Assembly: GCF_030818075.1 (NCBI RefSeq)
Contig: NZ_JAUSZZ010000001.1
Span: 1,550,001 to 1,614,000 of the forward strand
Source: Microbacterium proteolyticum
Lineage (GTDB): Bacteria > Actinomycetota > Actinomycetes > Actinomycetales > Microbacteriaceae
Direction of reading: 5' to 3'
Length of the DNA: 64,000 nucleotides
In this document: positions 51,843-60,718 of the stretch, one piece after another
Position numbering within the stretch: the first letter of the stretch is position 1
Layout: each line of letters begins with the position of its first letter
Program-made: the position numbers and the translations under genes
Notes under the pieces: model-generated
What the model saw: only the letters and a program-made list of their open reading frames with translations
What the model was told of the DNA's origin: nothing
Database searches by the model: none

Positions 51843-52814
51843 GTGGCAGCACCCTCTCGTAAGCGTTCGTCCCCCGCCAAGAAGCGTCGCCCCGGCGGCA
51901 ACCCGCAGAAGCCCAAGGGGGGTGCCGCCCAGGCCGTCGCCCCGGCCACGGCGCGCGACTGGATCGCCGCCGCTCGCCTGCGCACGTTGCCGCTGGCGAT
52001 CACGCCGGTGCTCATCGGCACGGGGGCGGCGACCCTCGTCGACGATCAGCTCCACTGGGTGATCGCCCTGGCGTGCCTCGCGGTGGCGTTCGCGCTGCAG
52101 ATCGGCGTCAACTACGCCAACGACTATTCCGACGGCATCCGCGGCACCGACGACGTGCGCGTGGGGCCGGGACGCCTGACCGGCGGCAAGAAGGCGAAGC
52201 CGCGCACGGTGCTCATCGTCGCGCTGGCGTTCTTCGCTCTGGCCGCCGTCGTCGGGCTCGCCCTCGTCATCCGCACGGGCCAGTGGTGGCTCATCCTCGT
52301 GGGCGCCGTCTGCATCGCCGCGGCCTGGTTCTACACCGGCGGCAAGCGCCCCTACGGCTACAACGCGATGGGCGAACTGTTCGTCTTCGTCTTCTTCGGC
52401 CTCGTCGCCACCCTCGGTACGACCTGGCTGCAGGTGCAGTCGCTGCCGCAGGAGGCGTGGTTCGGAGCAGTGGCCGCCGGCCTCCTCGCTGTCGCCGTGC
52501 TGCTCGCCAACAACCTGCGCGACATCGATCAGGACCGCCTCGCCGGCAAGCGCACGCTGTCGGTGCTGATCGGGCGCCGGGCGACCAAGGTGCTGTTCAC
52601 GCTCTGCGTGCTCGTGCCGTTCGCGATCGCCGTCTTCCTGGCGATGGTCTACCCGATCGCCTGGCTCACCCTGCTGGCACTGCTCGGCGGTCTGGCCGCG
52701 ATCCTCATCGTCTGGACCTCCCGCACCCCGCGTGAGCTGATCACGGCGCTCCAGGTGACGAGCTTCACCTCGGTCGCCTACGGTGCACTCCTCTTCTGGG
52801 CGCTCGTCGGCTGA
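51843..52814 (+). CDS. menA: 1,4-Dihydroxy-2-naphthoate polyprenyltransferase
   Basis: MenA joins the polyprenyl tail to DHNA in the membrane. The 323-residue UbiA-family protein has a basic Lys/Arg/Pro-rich N-terminal tail (RKRSSPAKKRRPGG), eight or nine TM helices, and the two Asp-rich sites NYANDYSDGIRGTDD and NNLRDIDQDRLAGKRTL. The GTG start is six bases after the menE stop; TAGGAT overlaps that stop. Confidence 0.96.
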   Translation: MAAPSRKRSSPAKKRRPGGNPQKPKGGAAQAVAPATARDWIAAARLRTLPLAITPVLIGTGAATLVDDQLHWVIALACLAVAFALQIGVNYANDYSDGIRGTDDVRVGPGRLTGGKKAKPRTVLIVALAFFALAAVVGLALVIRTGQWWLILVGAVCIAAAWFYTGGKRPYGYNAMGELFVFVFFGLVATLGTTWLQVQSLPQEAWFGAVAAGLLAVAVLLANNLRDIDQDRLAGKRTLSVLIGRRATKVLFTLCVLVPFAIAVFLAMVYPIAWLTLLALLGGLAAILIVWTSRTPRELITALQVTSFTSVAYGALLFWALVG

Positions 52815-52923
52815 TCCCGCGCGGGGCGATCGGACCCGTCCGGCCCGCCGGATTGCGCCGAACCCGCCGCCCGGTCGCGCGCCGAAGCCCGTCCGAAGTC
52901 GTCTGACCCATCGCGGGCGGATC

Positions 52924-53130
52924 GAGTCGGTGGTGCGCCGAGGTTCGCGCCCGACCTGCTGTCCGCCGGGCGCGACACCGAGTCGGTGGTGTGCGCCATG
53001 ATGCGCGCCCGACCTGCTGTCCGCCGGGCGCGAGGCACGCGCCGATCGATCGGCCCGCTGCGCGCGAGGCACGCGCCGACCGATCGGCCCGCTGCGCGCG
53101 AGGCACGCGCCGCCCGTCCGACCGGCCGCG
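52924..53130. repeat. Two adjoining tandem repeats (56-bp and 34-bp periods)
   Basis: Two copies of a 56-base unit begin GAGTCGGTGGTG (52924 and 52980). They run into three copies of a 34-base unit marked by CGAGGCACGCGCC (53031, 53065, 53099). They fill most of the 321-base space between the convergent menA and DUF4229 genes, where I see no gene. Confidence 0.85.
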
Positions 53131-53135
53131 CGCCG

Positions 53136-53441
53136 TCAGCGGCTGTCGTCGTCGCGCGGCGAAGCGTCCAGCGCGGCGTCCTCCGCGTCGGCGTCGGCTT
53201 CGGCACCCGTGCGACGGCCGGTGGCGCTGCGCTCGGCTCGACGCGCGGCGAGGCCGCCGGTGACGTTCTCGAGCGGGCGACGCAGGAACAGCAATGAGAG
53301 GCTGAAGCCGATCAGCGCGGCGAAGATCGCCGCCAGCCACGGCAGTTCCCGGAAGACGGGGAACAGCAGCAGGATGCCGAGGGGCACGAGGAACGCGAGA
53401 AGTCGCAGCACCGTGTAGACGAGGGCTGACCGAGCACGCAT
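53136..53441 (-). CDS. DUF4229 membrane protein, 101 aa
   Basis: Two TM helices (VYTVLRLLAFLVPLGILLLF and ELPWLAAIFAALIGFSLSLLFL) are followed by the basic RRPLENVTGGLAARRA segment and an acidic disordered tail, the DUF4229 layout. Function is unknown. The start has both TAGACT and an AGGAGG ribosome binding site directly before the ATG. The gene is conserved in this position beside men genes in related actinobacteria, as far as I recall. Confidence 0.8.
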   Translation of the reverse strand: MRARSALVYTVLRLLAFLVPLGILLLFPVFRELPWLAAIFAALIGFSLSLLFLRRPLENVTGGLAARRAERSATGRRTGAEADADAEDAALDASPRDDDSR

Positions 53442-53515
53442 CCTCCTAGTCTACGGCGGTGCCCGGCCCCATCGACTCCGGGCCGTCGCCCAGCCGACGC
53501 ACGTAGAATCGGTTC

Positions 53516-53935
53516 ATGGCACGGTTGCTTCTCATCCTGGCGCTCGTGGCGACCGTCTTCTGGGTCTACACGATCGTGGACTGCGCCGTGCAGCCTCCCT
53601 CTCGGCACCGCGGCGTGAGCAAGGGCGCGTGGATGGCCATCGTCATCCTGCTGCCGGTGCTCGGCGGCATCCTGTGGTTCGTCATCGGCCGGGGCCGTGC
53701 GGCGGGCAAGACCGTCGTGCGGCGCGCACCCGACGACGACCCCGAGTTCCTCGGACGCATGACGGCATCCGCGCGCGCCGAACAGGACGAGCGCATCCGC
53801 CGGCTGGAAGAGGAGTTGGCGCAGCTCGATTCCGAGGCCGACGACCCGCACCCGCCGACGAAGTCGGCCGACCCCGACGACCCCCCGGGCAAGGGCGACG
53901 ACGACACGCGCGGTCAGCGTGGCGCCGTCGGCTGA
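53516..53935 (+). CDS. PLDc_N (phospholipase D nuclease N-terminal-like) membrane protein, 139 aa
   Basis: Two TM helices with the PLDc_N signature (TIVDCAVQPPSRHRGVSKGAWMAI then VLGGILWFVIGRGR) precede a charged, helical, probably cytoplasmic tail rich in Asp, Glu and Arg. The catalytic PLD domain is absent. TAGAAT six bases before the ATG suggests a leaderless mRNA. It lies six bases upstream of menD, so it is probably co-transcribed with it. Confidence 0.88.
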   Translation: MARLLLILALVATVFWVYTIVDCAVQPPSRHRGVSKGAWMAIVILLPVLGGILWFVIGRGRAAGKTVVRRAPDDDPEFLGRMTASARAEQDERIRRLEEELAQLDSEADDPHPPTKSADPDDPPGKGDDDTRGQRGAVG

Positions 53936-53941
53936 GCGGTC

Positions 53942-55795
53942 GTGACCTCGCCGAACGAGCGGGCCGGCGCGCCCGAACACCCGGACGCGGCCCCGGTGGG
54001 GGGCATCGCGCCCGCGCGGGATGCCGCGCCCACGACGGGTTCTGCTCCCGCCACCGATGCCGCTGCGGCGCTGATGGCCGGGCTGGTCGCCCGGGGCGTG
54101 CGTCACGTCGTCGTGAGCCCCGGTTCCCGGTCGCAGGCGTTGGCGCTCGTCGCCGCCGAGCTGGAACGCGCGGGACTCGTCCACCTGCACGTGCGCATCG
54201 ACGAGCGGGTGGCGGGATTCACCGCGCTGGGGATCGCCCGTGAGACCGGCACGCCTGCGGTCGTCGTCTGCACGTCGGGCACGGCCGTGGCGAACCTGCT
54301 GCCGGCTGCTCTCGAGGCCCATCACGCGGGCGTGCCGCTGCTGCTCGTCACCGCCGACCGGCCCGCCGAGCTCCGCGGCGTCGGGGCCAATCAGACCACC
54401 CGCCAGCCGGGGCTGTTCCGCTCCGCCGTGCGGTTCGAGGCCGATCTGGCCGTGCCCGAGTCGCTCGACGCGGACGGGACCGGCGAGCAGACGGCCGCTC
54501 TCGACGCGGTCGCGGCCGAGGCGCTGGCCGCCTCGCTCGGCGCGGGGCTGCGCGCCGCCGGCCCGGTCCACGTGAACGTGCCCCTGCGCGAGCCTCTGGC
54601 CGGTGCCGTACCGGCGTGGCTCGCCGAGCGGGCGGTATCCCGGGTCGTCGAGTCGACGCCCGATGCGGCGGACGACGTCTCGGGTGCCCTCTACCAGGGC
54701 GGCGGGGGCATCGGCGTCGCCGACGTCGCCCCCGACATCGAAGCGGCGCACCGCGTCGAGACCGGCCCCCGGACCATCGTCGTGGCGGGCGCGGATGCCG
54801 GACCCGTCGCCGAGCAGTTCGCCCATGCGGGCGGCTTCCCCCTCATCGCCGAGATCGTCAGCGGCGCGCGCTTCGGTCGCCAGATCGTGCACGGTTACCG
54901 TGCGCTGCTGCGCGAGCCCGCGCTCGGCGGGCGGATCGAGCGTGTCGTGGTGTTCGGCCGGCCGACGCTCAGCCGTGAGGTCGCGCTCCTGCTCGGGCGC
55001 GACGACGTCGAGGTGATCGCCGTGCGCGGTCCCGGCGAGCCCATCAACCTCAACGCTGCGACGCTCGCCGTCGACGCGGTGCGGGTGTCCGGTGACGCGG
55101 ACCGCGCGTGGCTGGGGGAGTGGATGCGCGCCTCGCGCGACGCGGCAGTCGACCTCTCGCCGCCCGCGCCCGACGCGGACGGCCTGGCATCCGCCGTGCC
55201 GCACGAGAGACTCGGCGCCATCAACGCCGAGGTCGAGGTCATGCGCGCTCCGCTCGACAGGGCCTCTCTCGTCGACGCCCTCTGGCGGGCGACCTGGCCC
55301 CACGACCGCCTCGTGTTCGGCTCGTCGCGGCTGGTCCGCGTGGCCGACGAACTCCTCGGCGGCAAGAAGATCACCGTGCATTCCAACCGCGGTCTCGCCG
55401 GCATCGACGGCACGATCGCGACGGCGACGGGCGTGGCTCTGGCGAGTCAGGCCGAGGAGCGTCCGGGTCTCACGCGGCTGCTCCTGGGTGATCTCGCGTT
55501 CCTGCACGACGTGGGTGCTCTGCTGCTCCCTCCGGGTGAGGACGAGCCCCGGCTGCAGGTCGTCGTCGGAAACGACGGCGGCGGCACGATCTTTGACGGG
55601 CTCGAGGTCGCCGGGGTCGCCGGGCGCGAAGCAATGGATCGGGTGCAGTACACGCCGCAGAGCGCGCGTCTCGAGCAGCTCGCGCTCGCCTTCGGCTGGG
55701 AGTACCACCGCTGCACCACGCGGGTCGCCCTGGATCAGGTGCTCACGGCCCCCACCGGCGGGCGCCAGCTGATCGAGGTCCCTCTCCCGCGCTGA
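53942..55795 (+). CDS. menD: 2-Succinyl-5-enolpyruvyl-6-hydroxy-3-cyclohexene-1-carboxylate synthase
   Basis: MenD is the thiamine-diphosphate enzyme condensing isochorismate with 2-oxoglutarate. The 617-residue protein shows the N-terminal PYR domain (VSPGSRSQALALVA, with the ThDP Glu in RIDERVAGFTALG) and a C-terminal PP domain with GDLAFLHDVGALL and NDGGGTIFDGL. An Ala/Pro-rich N-terminal extension of ~35 residues follows the GTG start. The GTG is six bases after the PLDc_N gene. Confidence 0.95.
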   Translation: MTSPNERAGAPEHPDAAPVGGIAPARDAAPTTGSAPATDAAAALMAGLVARGVRHVVVSPGSRSQALALVAAELERAGLVHLHVRIDERVAGFTALGIARETGTPAVVVCTSGTAVANLLPAALEAHHAGVPLLLVTADRPAELRGVGANQTTRQPGLFRSAVRFEADLAVPESLDADGTGEQTAALDAVAAEALAASLGAGLRAAGPVHVNVPLREPLAGAVPAWLAERAVSRVVESTPDAADDVSGALYQGGGGIGVADVAPDIEAAHRVETGPRTIVVAGADAGPVAEQFAHAGGFPLIAEIVSGARFGRQIVHGYRALLREPALGGRIERVVVFGRPTLSREVALLLGRDDVEVIAVRGPGEPINLNAATLAVDAVRVSGDADRAWLGEWMRASRDAAVDLSPPAPDADGLASAVPHERLGAINAEVEVMRAPLDRASLVDALWRATWPHDRLVFGSSRLVRVADELLGGKKITVHSNRGLAGIDGTIATATGVALASQAEERPGLTRLLLGDLAFLHDVGALLLPPGEDEPRLQVVVGNDGGGTIFDGLEVAGVAGREAMDRVQYTPQSARLEQLALAFGWEYHRCTTRVALDQVLTAPTGGRQLIEVPLPR

Positions 55796-55848
55796 GCCGC
55801 GACGTCAACGGGTGGTGCCGGTTCCGGATGCCGCGCCACGATGTCGGA

Positions 55849-56706
55849 ATGAGCACGAGCAGCAGCTGGTCCACGTCCGCCGCCGACGCGCTTCGCGTCG
55901 GGCCGGGCTTCCGCCTCGCCGACATCGACCCGCGGTCGACACCCGGATACGACGGCGACAAGACGGCGGGGAGGGCTGATCTCGAGGCGGGTCGCGCCCC
56001 GCTGGAAGACCTGCAGGAACGCCTCTTCGCGCAGAGCGTCGCGGGCACGGCCACCGGATCAGTGCTGCTGGTGCTTCAGGCGATGGACACGGCGGGCAAG
56101 GGCGGTATCGTGCGGCACGTCGTGGGGGCCGTCGACCCGCAGGGCGTGGAGCTGGCCTCGTTCAAGAAGCCCACCGCCGAGGAGCTCTCCCACGACTTCC
56201 TCTGGCGCATCGAGAAGCGGCTGCCGGATGCCGGTCGCCTCGGCGTCTTCGACCGCTCGCACTACGAGGACGTGCTCATCGGACGCGTCCGCTCCCTCGC
56301 CCCCGCGCCCGAGATCGAACGGCGCTACGGCGCGATCGTCGCGTTCGAGGCCGAGGCGGCCGAGATGGGCATCCGCCTGGTCAAGGTGATGCTGCACATC
56401 TCGAAGGACGAGCAGCGCGAGCGTCTCGCCGCCCGGCTGGAGCGCCCCGAGAAGCACTGGAAGTACAACCCGGGCGACGTCGACGAGCGGCAGCGGTGGG
56501 ACGACTACATGGAGGCCTACCAGATCGCCATCGAGCGCACGTCGACGCCGATTGCACCCTGGCACGTCGTGCCGGCCGACCGGAAGTGGTACGCGCGGCT
56601 CGCGGTGCAGCAGCTGCTCATCGACGCCCTCTCCGACATCGACCCGCAGTGGCCGGCGGCCGACTACGACGTCGAGGAGGAGAAGCGCCGGCTCGCGGCA
56701 TCCTGA
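55849..56706 (+). CDS. Polyphosphate kinase 2 family protein
   Basis: PPK2 enzymes phosphorylate nucleotides using polyphosphate. The 285-residue P-loop protein has Walker A QAMDTAGKGGIVRHV, Walker B GVFDRSHYEDVL, and the lid segment with Lys/Arg (ERLAARLERPEKHWKYNPGD). Length matches one-domain class III PPK2, which accepts AMP and ADP. The ATG at 55849 is chosen; an upstream in-frame ATG at 55828 is possible. It is convergent with menF. Confidence 0.93.
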   Translation: MSTSSSWSTSAADALRVGPGFRLADIDPRSTPGYDGDKTAGRADLEAGRAPLEDLQERLFAQSVAGTATGSVLLVLQAMDTAGKGGIVRHVVGAVDPQGVELASFKKPTAEELSHDFLWRIEKRLPDAGRLGVFDRSHYEDVLIGRVRSLAPAPEIERRYGAIVAFEAEAAEMGIRLVKVMLHISKDEQRERLAARLERPEKHWKYNPGDVDERQRWDDYMEAYQIAIERTSTPIAPWHVVPADRKWYARLAVQQLLIDALSDIDPQWPAADYDVEEEKRRLAAS

Positions 56707-56730
56707 ATCCTCCTCGTGATCAGGCCGTCG

Positions 56731-58008
56731 TCACGCGAGGGCTTCGACGATGGGCCGGAACTTCACCCGCGTCTCGAGCAGTTCCGACTCCGGGACGCTG
56801 TCGGCGACGATCCCCGCGCCGGCGTACGCGGTGATCGGCGCGGTGGGTGACGAGGGGGCTGCGCGGTCGACCTGCGCGCACCGCAGGGCGATGGCCCATT
56901 CGCCGTCGCCCGAGGCGCTCGTCCAGCCGACGGCGCCCGCGTAGCGGCCCCGGTCGAACGGTTCGAGGCGGCGGATGACCTCCATCGCCGTCGTCGTCGG
57001 CGTCCCGGCGACCGCCGCGGTGGGATGGAGCACCGAGAGCAGGTCGAGCGACGATGCGTCCTCGCTGAGCACGCCCTCGACGTCGGTGGCCAGGTGCCAG
57101 ACGTTGGGGAGCTTGAGGGTGAAGGGCTGGTCTTCCGCCGCCAGCGACGACGTGTGCGGGCCGAGGGCCTTCAGCACGCTCTGCACGGCGAAGCGGTGCT
57201 CGTCCTGGTCCTTCTGGCTCCGGCTCAGAGCGATGGATGCCGCGACGTCGGCGTCGGCGTCGCCTCCGCGTGCGACCGTGCCGGCGAGCACCCGCGCGGT
57301 GACGGTCCCGCCCGACACCGTCACCAGGGTCTCGGGACTCGCGCCGATGAGCCCGTCGACGGCGAACACCCAGCAGTCGGGGTAGCCCTCGAGCAGCGAC
57401 CGCACCAGCCGGCGCAGGTCCGAGCCGGCCGGAACCGTGCCGACGATGTCGCGGGCGAGCACGACCTTGGCCACCTCGCGGGCGCCGATCGCCTCGATGG
57501 CCTGGCGCACGGCATCCTGATACTTCTCCGCCGTCTGCCGTCCGGGGCCGAGCGTCGCCGACCAGTGCGGCCCGAACGGGGAGCGCGGGGGGAGCTCCGG
57601 CTCGGGTTCGTCGGGGGTGTCGTCGAACGCGAGGCGGGTGACCCACGCGCGACCCCCGTGACGGCCCACGATCATGCCGGGCACCCGCAGCACGTTCTCG
57701 CGCTCCGACCGCGGGTCGAACACGAACGACCCGAGGGCGACCAGTCCCGTCCCCGGGAGCTGCACCGGGTCGTCGACCTCGGCCGCCGCGGCGATCGCCC
57801 GCCACCGCTCGGAGATCGTGGCGTCGCCGGGCTGCGCGCCCACGTAGCGCAGGGTCAGCAGGTCGCCGAAAGCGGCGAGCGATTCGCCCCGGCGGCTCCA
57901 GAACAGGGGGTCGTACGGCGTGGTGTAGGCCAGCACGTCGTCCATGGGGGGCAGCTCGCGCGTGACCACGCGCAGGCGCGGCACGGCGTCATCCGCGGGT
58001 TCGGGCAC
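56731..58008 (-). CDS. menF: Isochorismate synthase
   Basis: MenF converts chorismate to isochorismate, the entry step to menaquinone. The 425-residue chorismate-binding protein shows ARVLAGTVARGG, the SQKDQDEH loop, KLPNVWHLATDVEG, HPTAAVAGTPTTTAM and the C-terminal AYAGAGIVADSVPESELLETRVKF, all family hallmarks. A siderophore-type isochorismate synthase is less likely given the men context. It starts at GTG with TACCCT seven bases upstream, and is the only late men gene on the minus strand here. Confidence 0.94.
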   Translation of the reverse strand: MPEPADDAVPRLRVVTRELPPMDDVLAYTTPYDPLFWSRRGESLAAFGDLLTLRYVGAQPGDATISERWRAIAAAAEVDDPVQLPGTGLVALGSFVFDPRSERENVLRVPGMIVGRHGGRAWVTRLAFDDTPDEPEPELPPRSPFGPHWSATLGPGRQTAEKYQDAVRQAIEAIGAREVAKVVLARDIVGTVPAGSDLRRLVRSLLEGYPDCWVFAVDGLIGASPETLVTVSGGTVTARVLAGTVARGGDADADVAASIALSRSQKDQDEHRFAVQSVLKALGPHTSSLAAEDQPFTLKLPNVWHLATDVEGVLSEDASSLDLLSVLHPTAAVAGTPTTTAMEVIRRLEPFDRGRYAGAVGWTSASGDGEWAIALRCAQVDRAAPSSPTAPITAYAGAGIVADSVPESELLETRVKFRPIVEALA

Positions 58009-58192
58009 GTGTTTCAGGGTAGTCCCGTGGTCCGGGCGGAGGTCGCGGGGGCGTGGCCCGGCGGATCCGGTGCCGGACCGTCGCCGAGGTCCCGGATCAG
58101 GCTCGATCGGGATACTCCCGCGTCGTGTCCGGTCCGGGGAGGCGGGGCGGGTCGCGGAGACCGGCCGCTGCGGGCGATTTAGACTCCGGAAC

Positions 58193-58756
58193 ATGGATCC
58201 CCGACCCGCCCCCGGCACCCGCCTGCTCTTCGAATGGCGCAAGTGGGACGGGTCGCCGCACTGGGTGCAGGACAGCGTCTACCTGGGCTCCGATGAGTGG
58301 GGCGAGTGGTTCGGTCAGCAGGTGGGGTGGCGCAGCGCCCGGCCCGGCGCCGAATTCGTGTGCCGCCAGCCGAACGTCACGCTGGTGCCGGCGAGCGGCG
58401 ACTGGGCCTTCACCCACAACGCCGACCCGCACCCCGTCGCCGTCTACATCGACCTCGCCTGGGACGTGCGCTGGCACGACGACGGTGTACCCCGCGGCAT
58501 CGACATGGACCTCGACGTCGTGCGCCGCACCGACGGGCGCGGCACGTGGATCGACGACCGCGACGAGTGGGACGACCACCGCGTGCGCTACGGCTACCCG
58601 CCCGACATCGTCGAGCACCTGGATGCCGCGGCCACCGACCTCGAGCGGCGGGTGCGCGCGCAGGAGGCACCGTTCTCCGCCGCGATCACCGGACCCTGGC
58701 TGGAGCGCCTCGCCGCGCTGGCGACGCCCGACGACCAGGCCCCGGCACGGGTCTGA
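58193..58756 (+). CDS. DUF402 domain protein (FomD-like), 187 aa
   Basis: The protein has the DUF402 core: LFEWRKWDGSPHW, a VYIDLAWD segment, DMDLDVVRRTDGRGTWIDDRDEWDDHRVRYGYP and a following helix. Some members are nucleotide diphosphatases using divalent metal bound by Asp/Glu of these strands; the substrate here is unknown. TAGACT lies seven bases before the ATG. Confidence 0.9.
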   Translation: MDPRPAPGTRLLFEWRKWDGSPHWVQDSVYLGSDEWGEWFGQQVGWRSARPGAEFVCRQPNVTLVPASGDWAFTHNADPHPVAVYIDLAWDVRWHDDGVPRGIDMDLDVVRRTDGRGTWIDDRDEWDDHRVRYGYPPDIVEHLDAAATDLERRVRAQEAPFSAAITGPWLERLAALATPDDQAPARV

Positions 58757-58816
58757 GCCGCCCGCCGACCTGGCAACCCCGGCGACCGCCCGATCGACCG
58801 CGCCTAGACTCGACGC

Positions 58817-59536
58817 GTGAGCAGCGACCCCAACCGCGCCGATCTCGGCAAGGACCCGCAGCGCGTCAGCGGCATGTTCGACCAGGTGGCGGCCGCCTAC
58901 GACCGCACCAACACCGTGCTGAGCCTCGGCAACGACCGTCTCTGGCGCGCCGCGACGCTACGCGCGGTGGCGCCGAAGAAGGGCGAGCGCATCCTGGACC
59001 TCGCCGCCGGTACCGGGACCTCGTCGATGGCGTTCGTCCCGAGCGGCGCGCACGTGGTGGCCGCCGACTTCTCGAAGGGCATGATCGCCGAGGGGCGCCG
59101 GCGTCACGGGAACGTGCCGAACCTCGAGTTCGTGCAGGCGGATGCCACCGACCTGCCCTTCGCCGACGGCGAGTTCGACGCGGTGACGATGTCGTTCGGG
59201 CTGCGCAACGTCAACGATCCGCGCCGGGCCCTCCGCGAGCTGCGCCGGGTGACGCGCCCCGGTGGGCGCATCGTGGTGTGCGAGTTCTCCCACCCGCCGT
59301 CCCGCGCCTTCGGCGGTCTGTACCGCTTCTACAACAACCGCGTTCTCCCGGTGGTCGCCAAGGCGGTCAGCTCCAACGCCGACGCGTACGACTACCTCAA
59401 CGAGTCGATCCGCGACTGGCCCGACCAGCCGACGCTCGCTCGGTGGATGCGGGATTCCGGATGGGATGACGTCGAGTTCCGCAACCTGTCGTTCGGCATC
59501 GTGGCGCTGCATCGCGGCATCCGTCCCGCGGAGTGA
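58817..59536 (+). CDS. menG: Demethylmenaquinone methyltransferase
   Basis: MenG (UbiE) methylates demethylmenaquinone with SAM, the last step. The 239-residue Rossmann methyltransferase has [19 protein letters not shown] at the N terminus, the SAM loop [24 protein letters not shown], the acidic ADATDLPF and the UbiE signature [10 protein letters not shown]. The GTG start has TAGACT six bases before it. A polyprenyl synthase gene follows in the same direction. Confidence 0.96.
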   Translation: MSSDPNRADLGKDPQRVSGMFDQVAAAYDRTNTVLSLGNDRLWRAATLRAVAPKKGERILDLAAGTGTSSMAFVPSGAHVVAADFSKGMIAEGRRRHGNVPNLEFVQADATDLPFADGEFDAVTMSFGLRNVNDPRRALRELRRVTRPGGRIVVCEFSHPPSRAFGGLYRFYNNRVLPVVAKAVSSNADAYDYLNESIRDWPDQPTLARWMRDSGWDDVEFRNLSFGIVALHRGIRPAE

Positions 59537-59621
59537 TCGCGGCTTCTCCCCGCGCATGCGGCGCTGTCAACCGTCGAGATACCCGCGGCTGCCCTTCAGC
59601 GCGCCAGGCTAGGCTGAAAGC

Positions 59622-60683
59622 GTGACCCCGAGACCGCCCGCGGCCGGCTCCCGCCTGTCCGGCAAGCTGGGCCTGAGTGACCGCATCTTCGCAGGCCTCC
59701 GCTCGCGCACCCTTCTCGCGACCGTCGAGGCCGGGCTCGCTCGCGTCGAGACCGAGCTCGAGGGCGAGGTGCGCAGCGCCGACAGGCTCGCCGACGTCAC
59801 CGCCCGCTACCTGTACGAGGCCGGCGGCAAGCGCGTGCGCCCGATGCTGGCGATCCTCACCGCGCAGTTGGGCGAAGGCACGACGCGCGAGGTCGTCGAG
59901 GTCGCCACGGCGCTCGAACTCACGCACCTGGGCTCGCTGTATCACGACGACGTCATGGACGGTGCCGACAAGCGCCGTGGGGTGCCGAGCGCGCAGACGG
60001 TGTGGGGCAACAACATCGCCATCCTCACCGGCGACCTGCTCTTCGCCCGTGCGAGCCAGCTCATGGCCCGCCGCGGCGAGCGCGCCATCCAGCTGCAGGC
60101 CGACACCTTCGAACGCCTTGTGCTCGGTCAGATGCACGAGACCGTGGGCCCGCAGGAGGGCGACGAGCCCGTCGACTTCTATCTCAAGGTCCTGGCCGAC
60201 AAGACCGGGTCGCTCATCGCCGCGGCCGCTCAGTCGGGTGTCATCTACTCCAACGCGCCCGAGGAGTACGAGCAGCCGATGATCGTCTTCGGTGAGAAGG
60301 CGGGCGTCGCCTTCCAACTGCTCGACGACGTCATCGACCTCTCGCCCGACCCGACCGAGACCGGCAAGGTCCCGGGTACCGACCTGCGGGCCGGGGTGCC
60401 GACCATGCCGTACCTGCTGCTCGGGCACCGCTCCGACGCGGCATCCACCGATCTGCGGGCGCGCATCGACGAGGGCCAGGAGCGTATCGCCGACGGCGCC
60501 GACCCGTCCGTGCTCGACGGCCCCCTCGCGGAGCTGCGCGACCACGAGACCACGCACGAGACGCTCAATCTCGCGCATCGGTGGTCGCAAGAGGCGATCG
60601 ACGCCCTCGCACCTCTGCCCGACGGCGCTGTGCGCGAAGCGTTGACGCGCTTCGCCCGCGCCGTGGCCGACCGCTCGGCCTGA
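59622..60683 (+). CDS. Trans-polyprenyl diphosphate synthase (menaquinone side chain)
   Basis: This 353-residue class I prenyl synthase has the first Asp-rich site LYHDDVMDGADKRRG, the second QLLDDVIDLSPD, and the GGKRVRPML motif. Size and context fit a long-chain (C35-C45) synthase supplying the menaquinone tail to MenA. TAGGCT lies six bases before the GTG start. The ferredoxin-NADP reductase gene follows after 35 bases. Confidence 0.94.
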   Translation: MTPRPPAAGSRLSGKLGLSDRIFAGLRSRTLLATVEAGLARVETELEGEVRSADRLADVTARYLYEAGGKRVRPMLAILTAQLGEGTTREVVEVATALELTHLGSLYHDDVMDGADKRRGVPSAQTVWGNNIAILTGDLLFARASQLMARRGERAIQLQADTFERLVLGQMHETVGPQEGDEPVDFYLKVLADKTGSLIAAAAQSGVIYSNAPEEYEQPMIVFGEKAGVAFQLLDDVIDLSPDPTETGKVPGTDLRAGVPTMPYLLLGHRSDAASTDLRARIDEGQERIADGADPSVLDGPLAELRDHETTHETLNLAHRWSQEAIDALAPLPDGAVREALTRFARAVADRSA

Positions 60684-60718
60684 TCTCTTTTCCACCCCCT
60701 CCCGATCGAGAGGACCCC

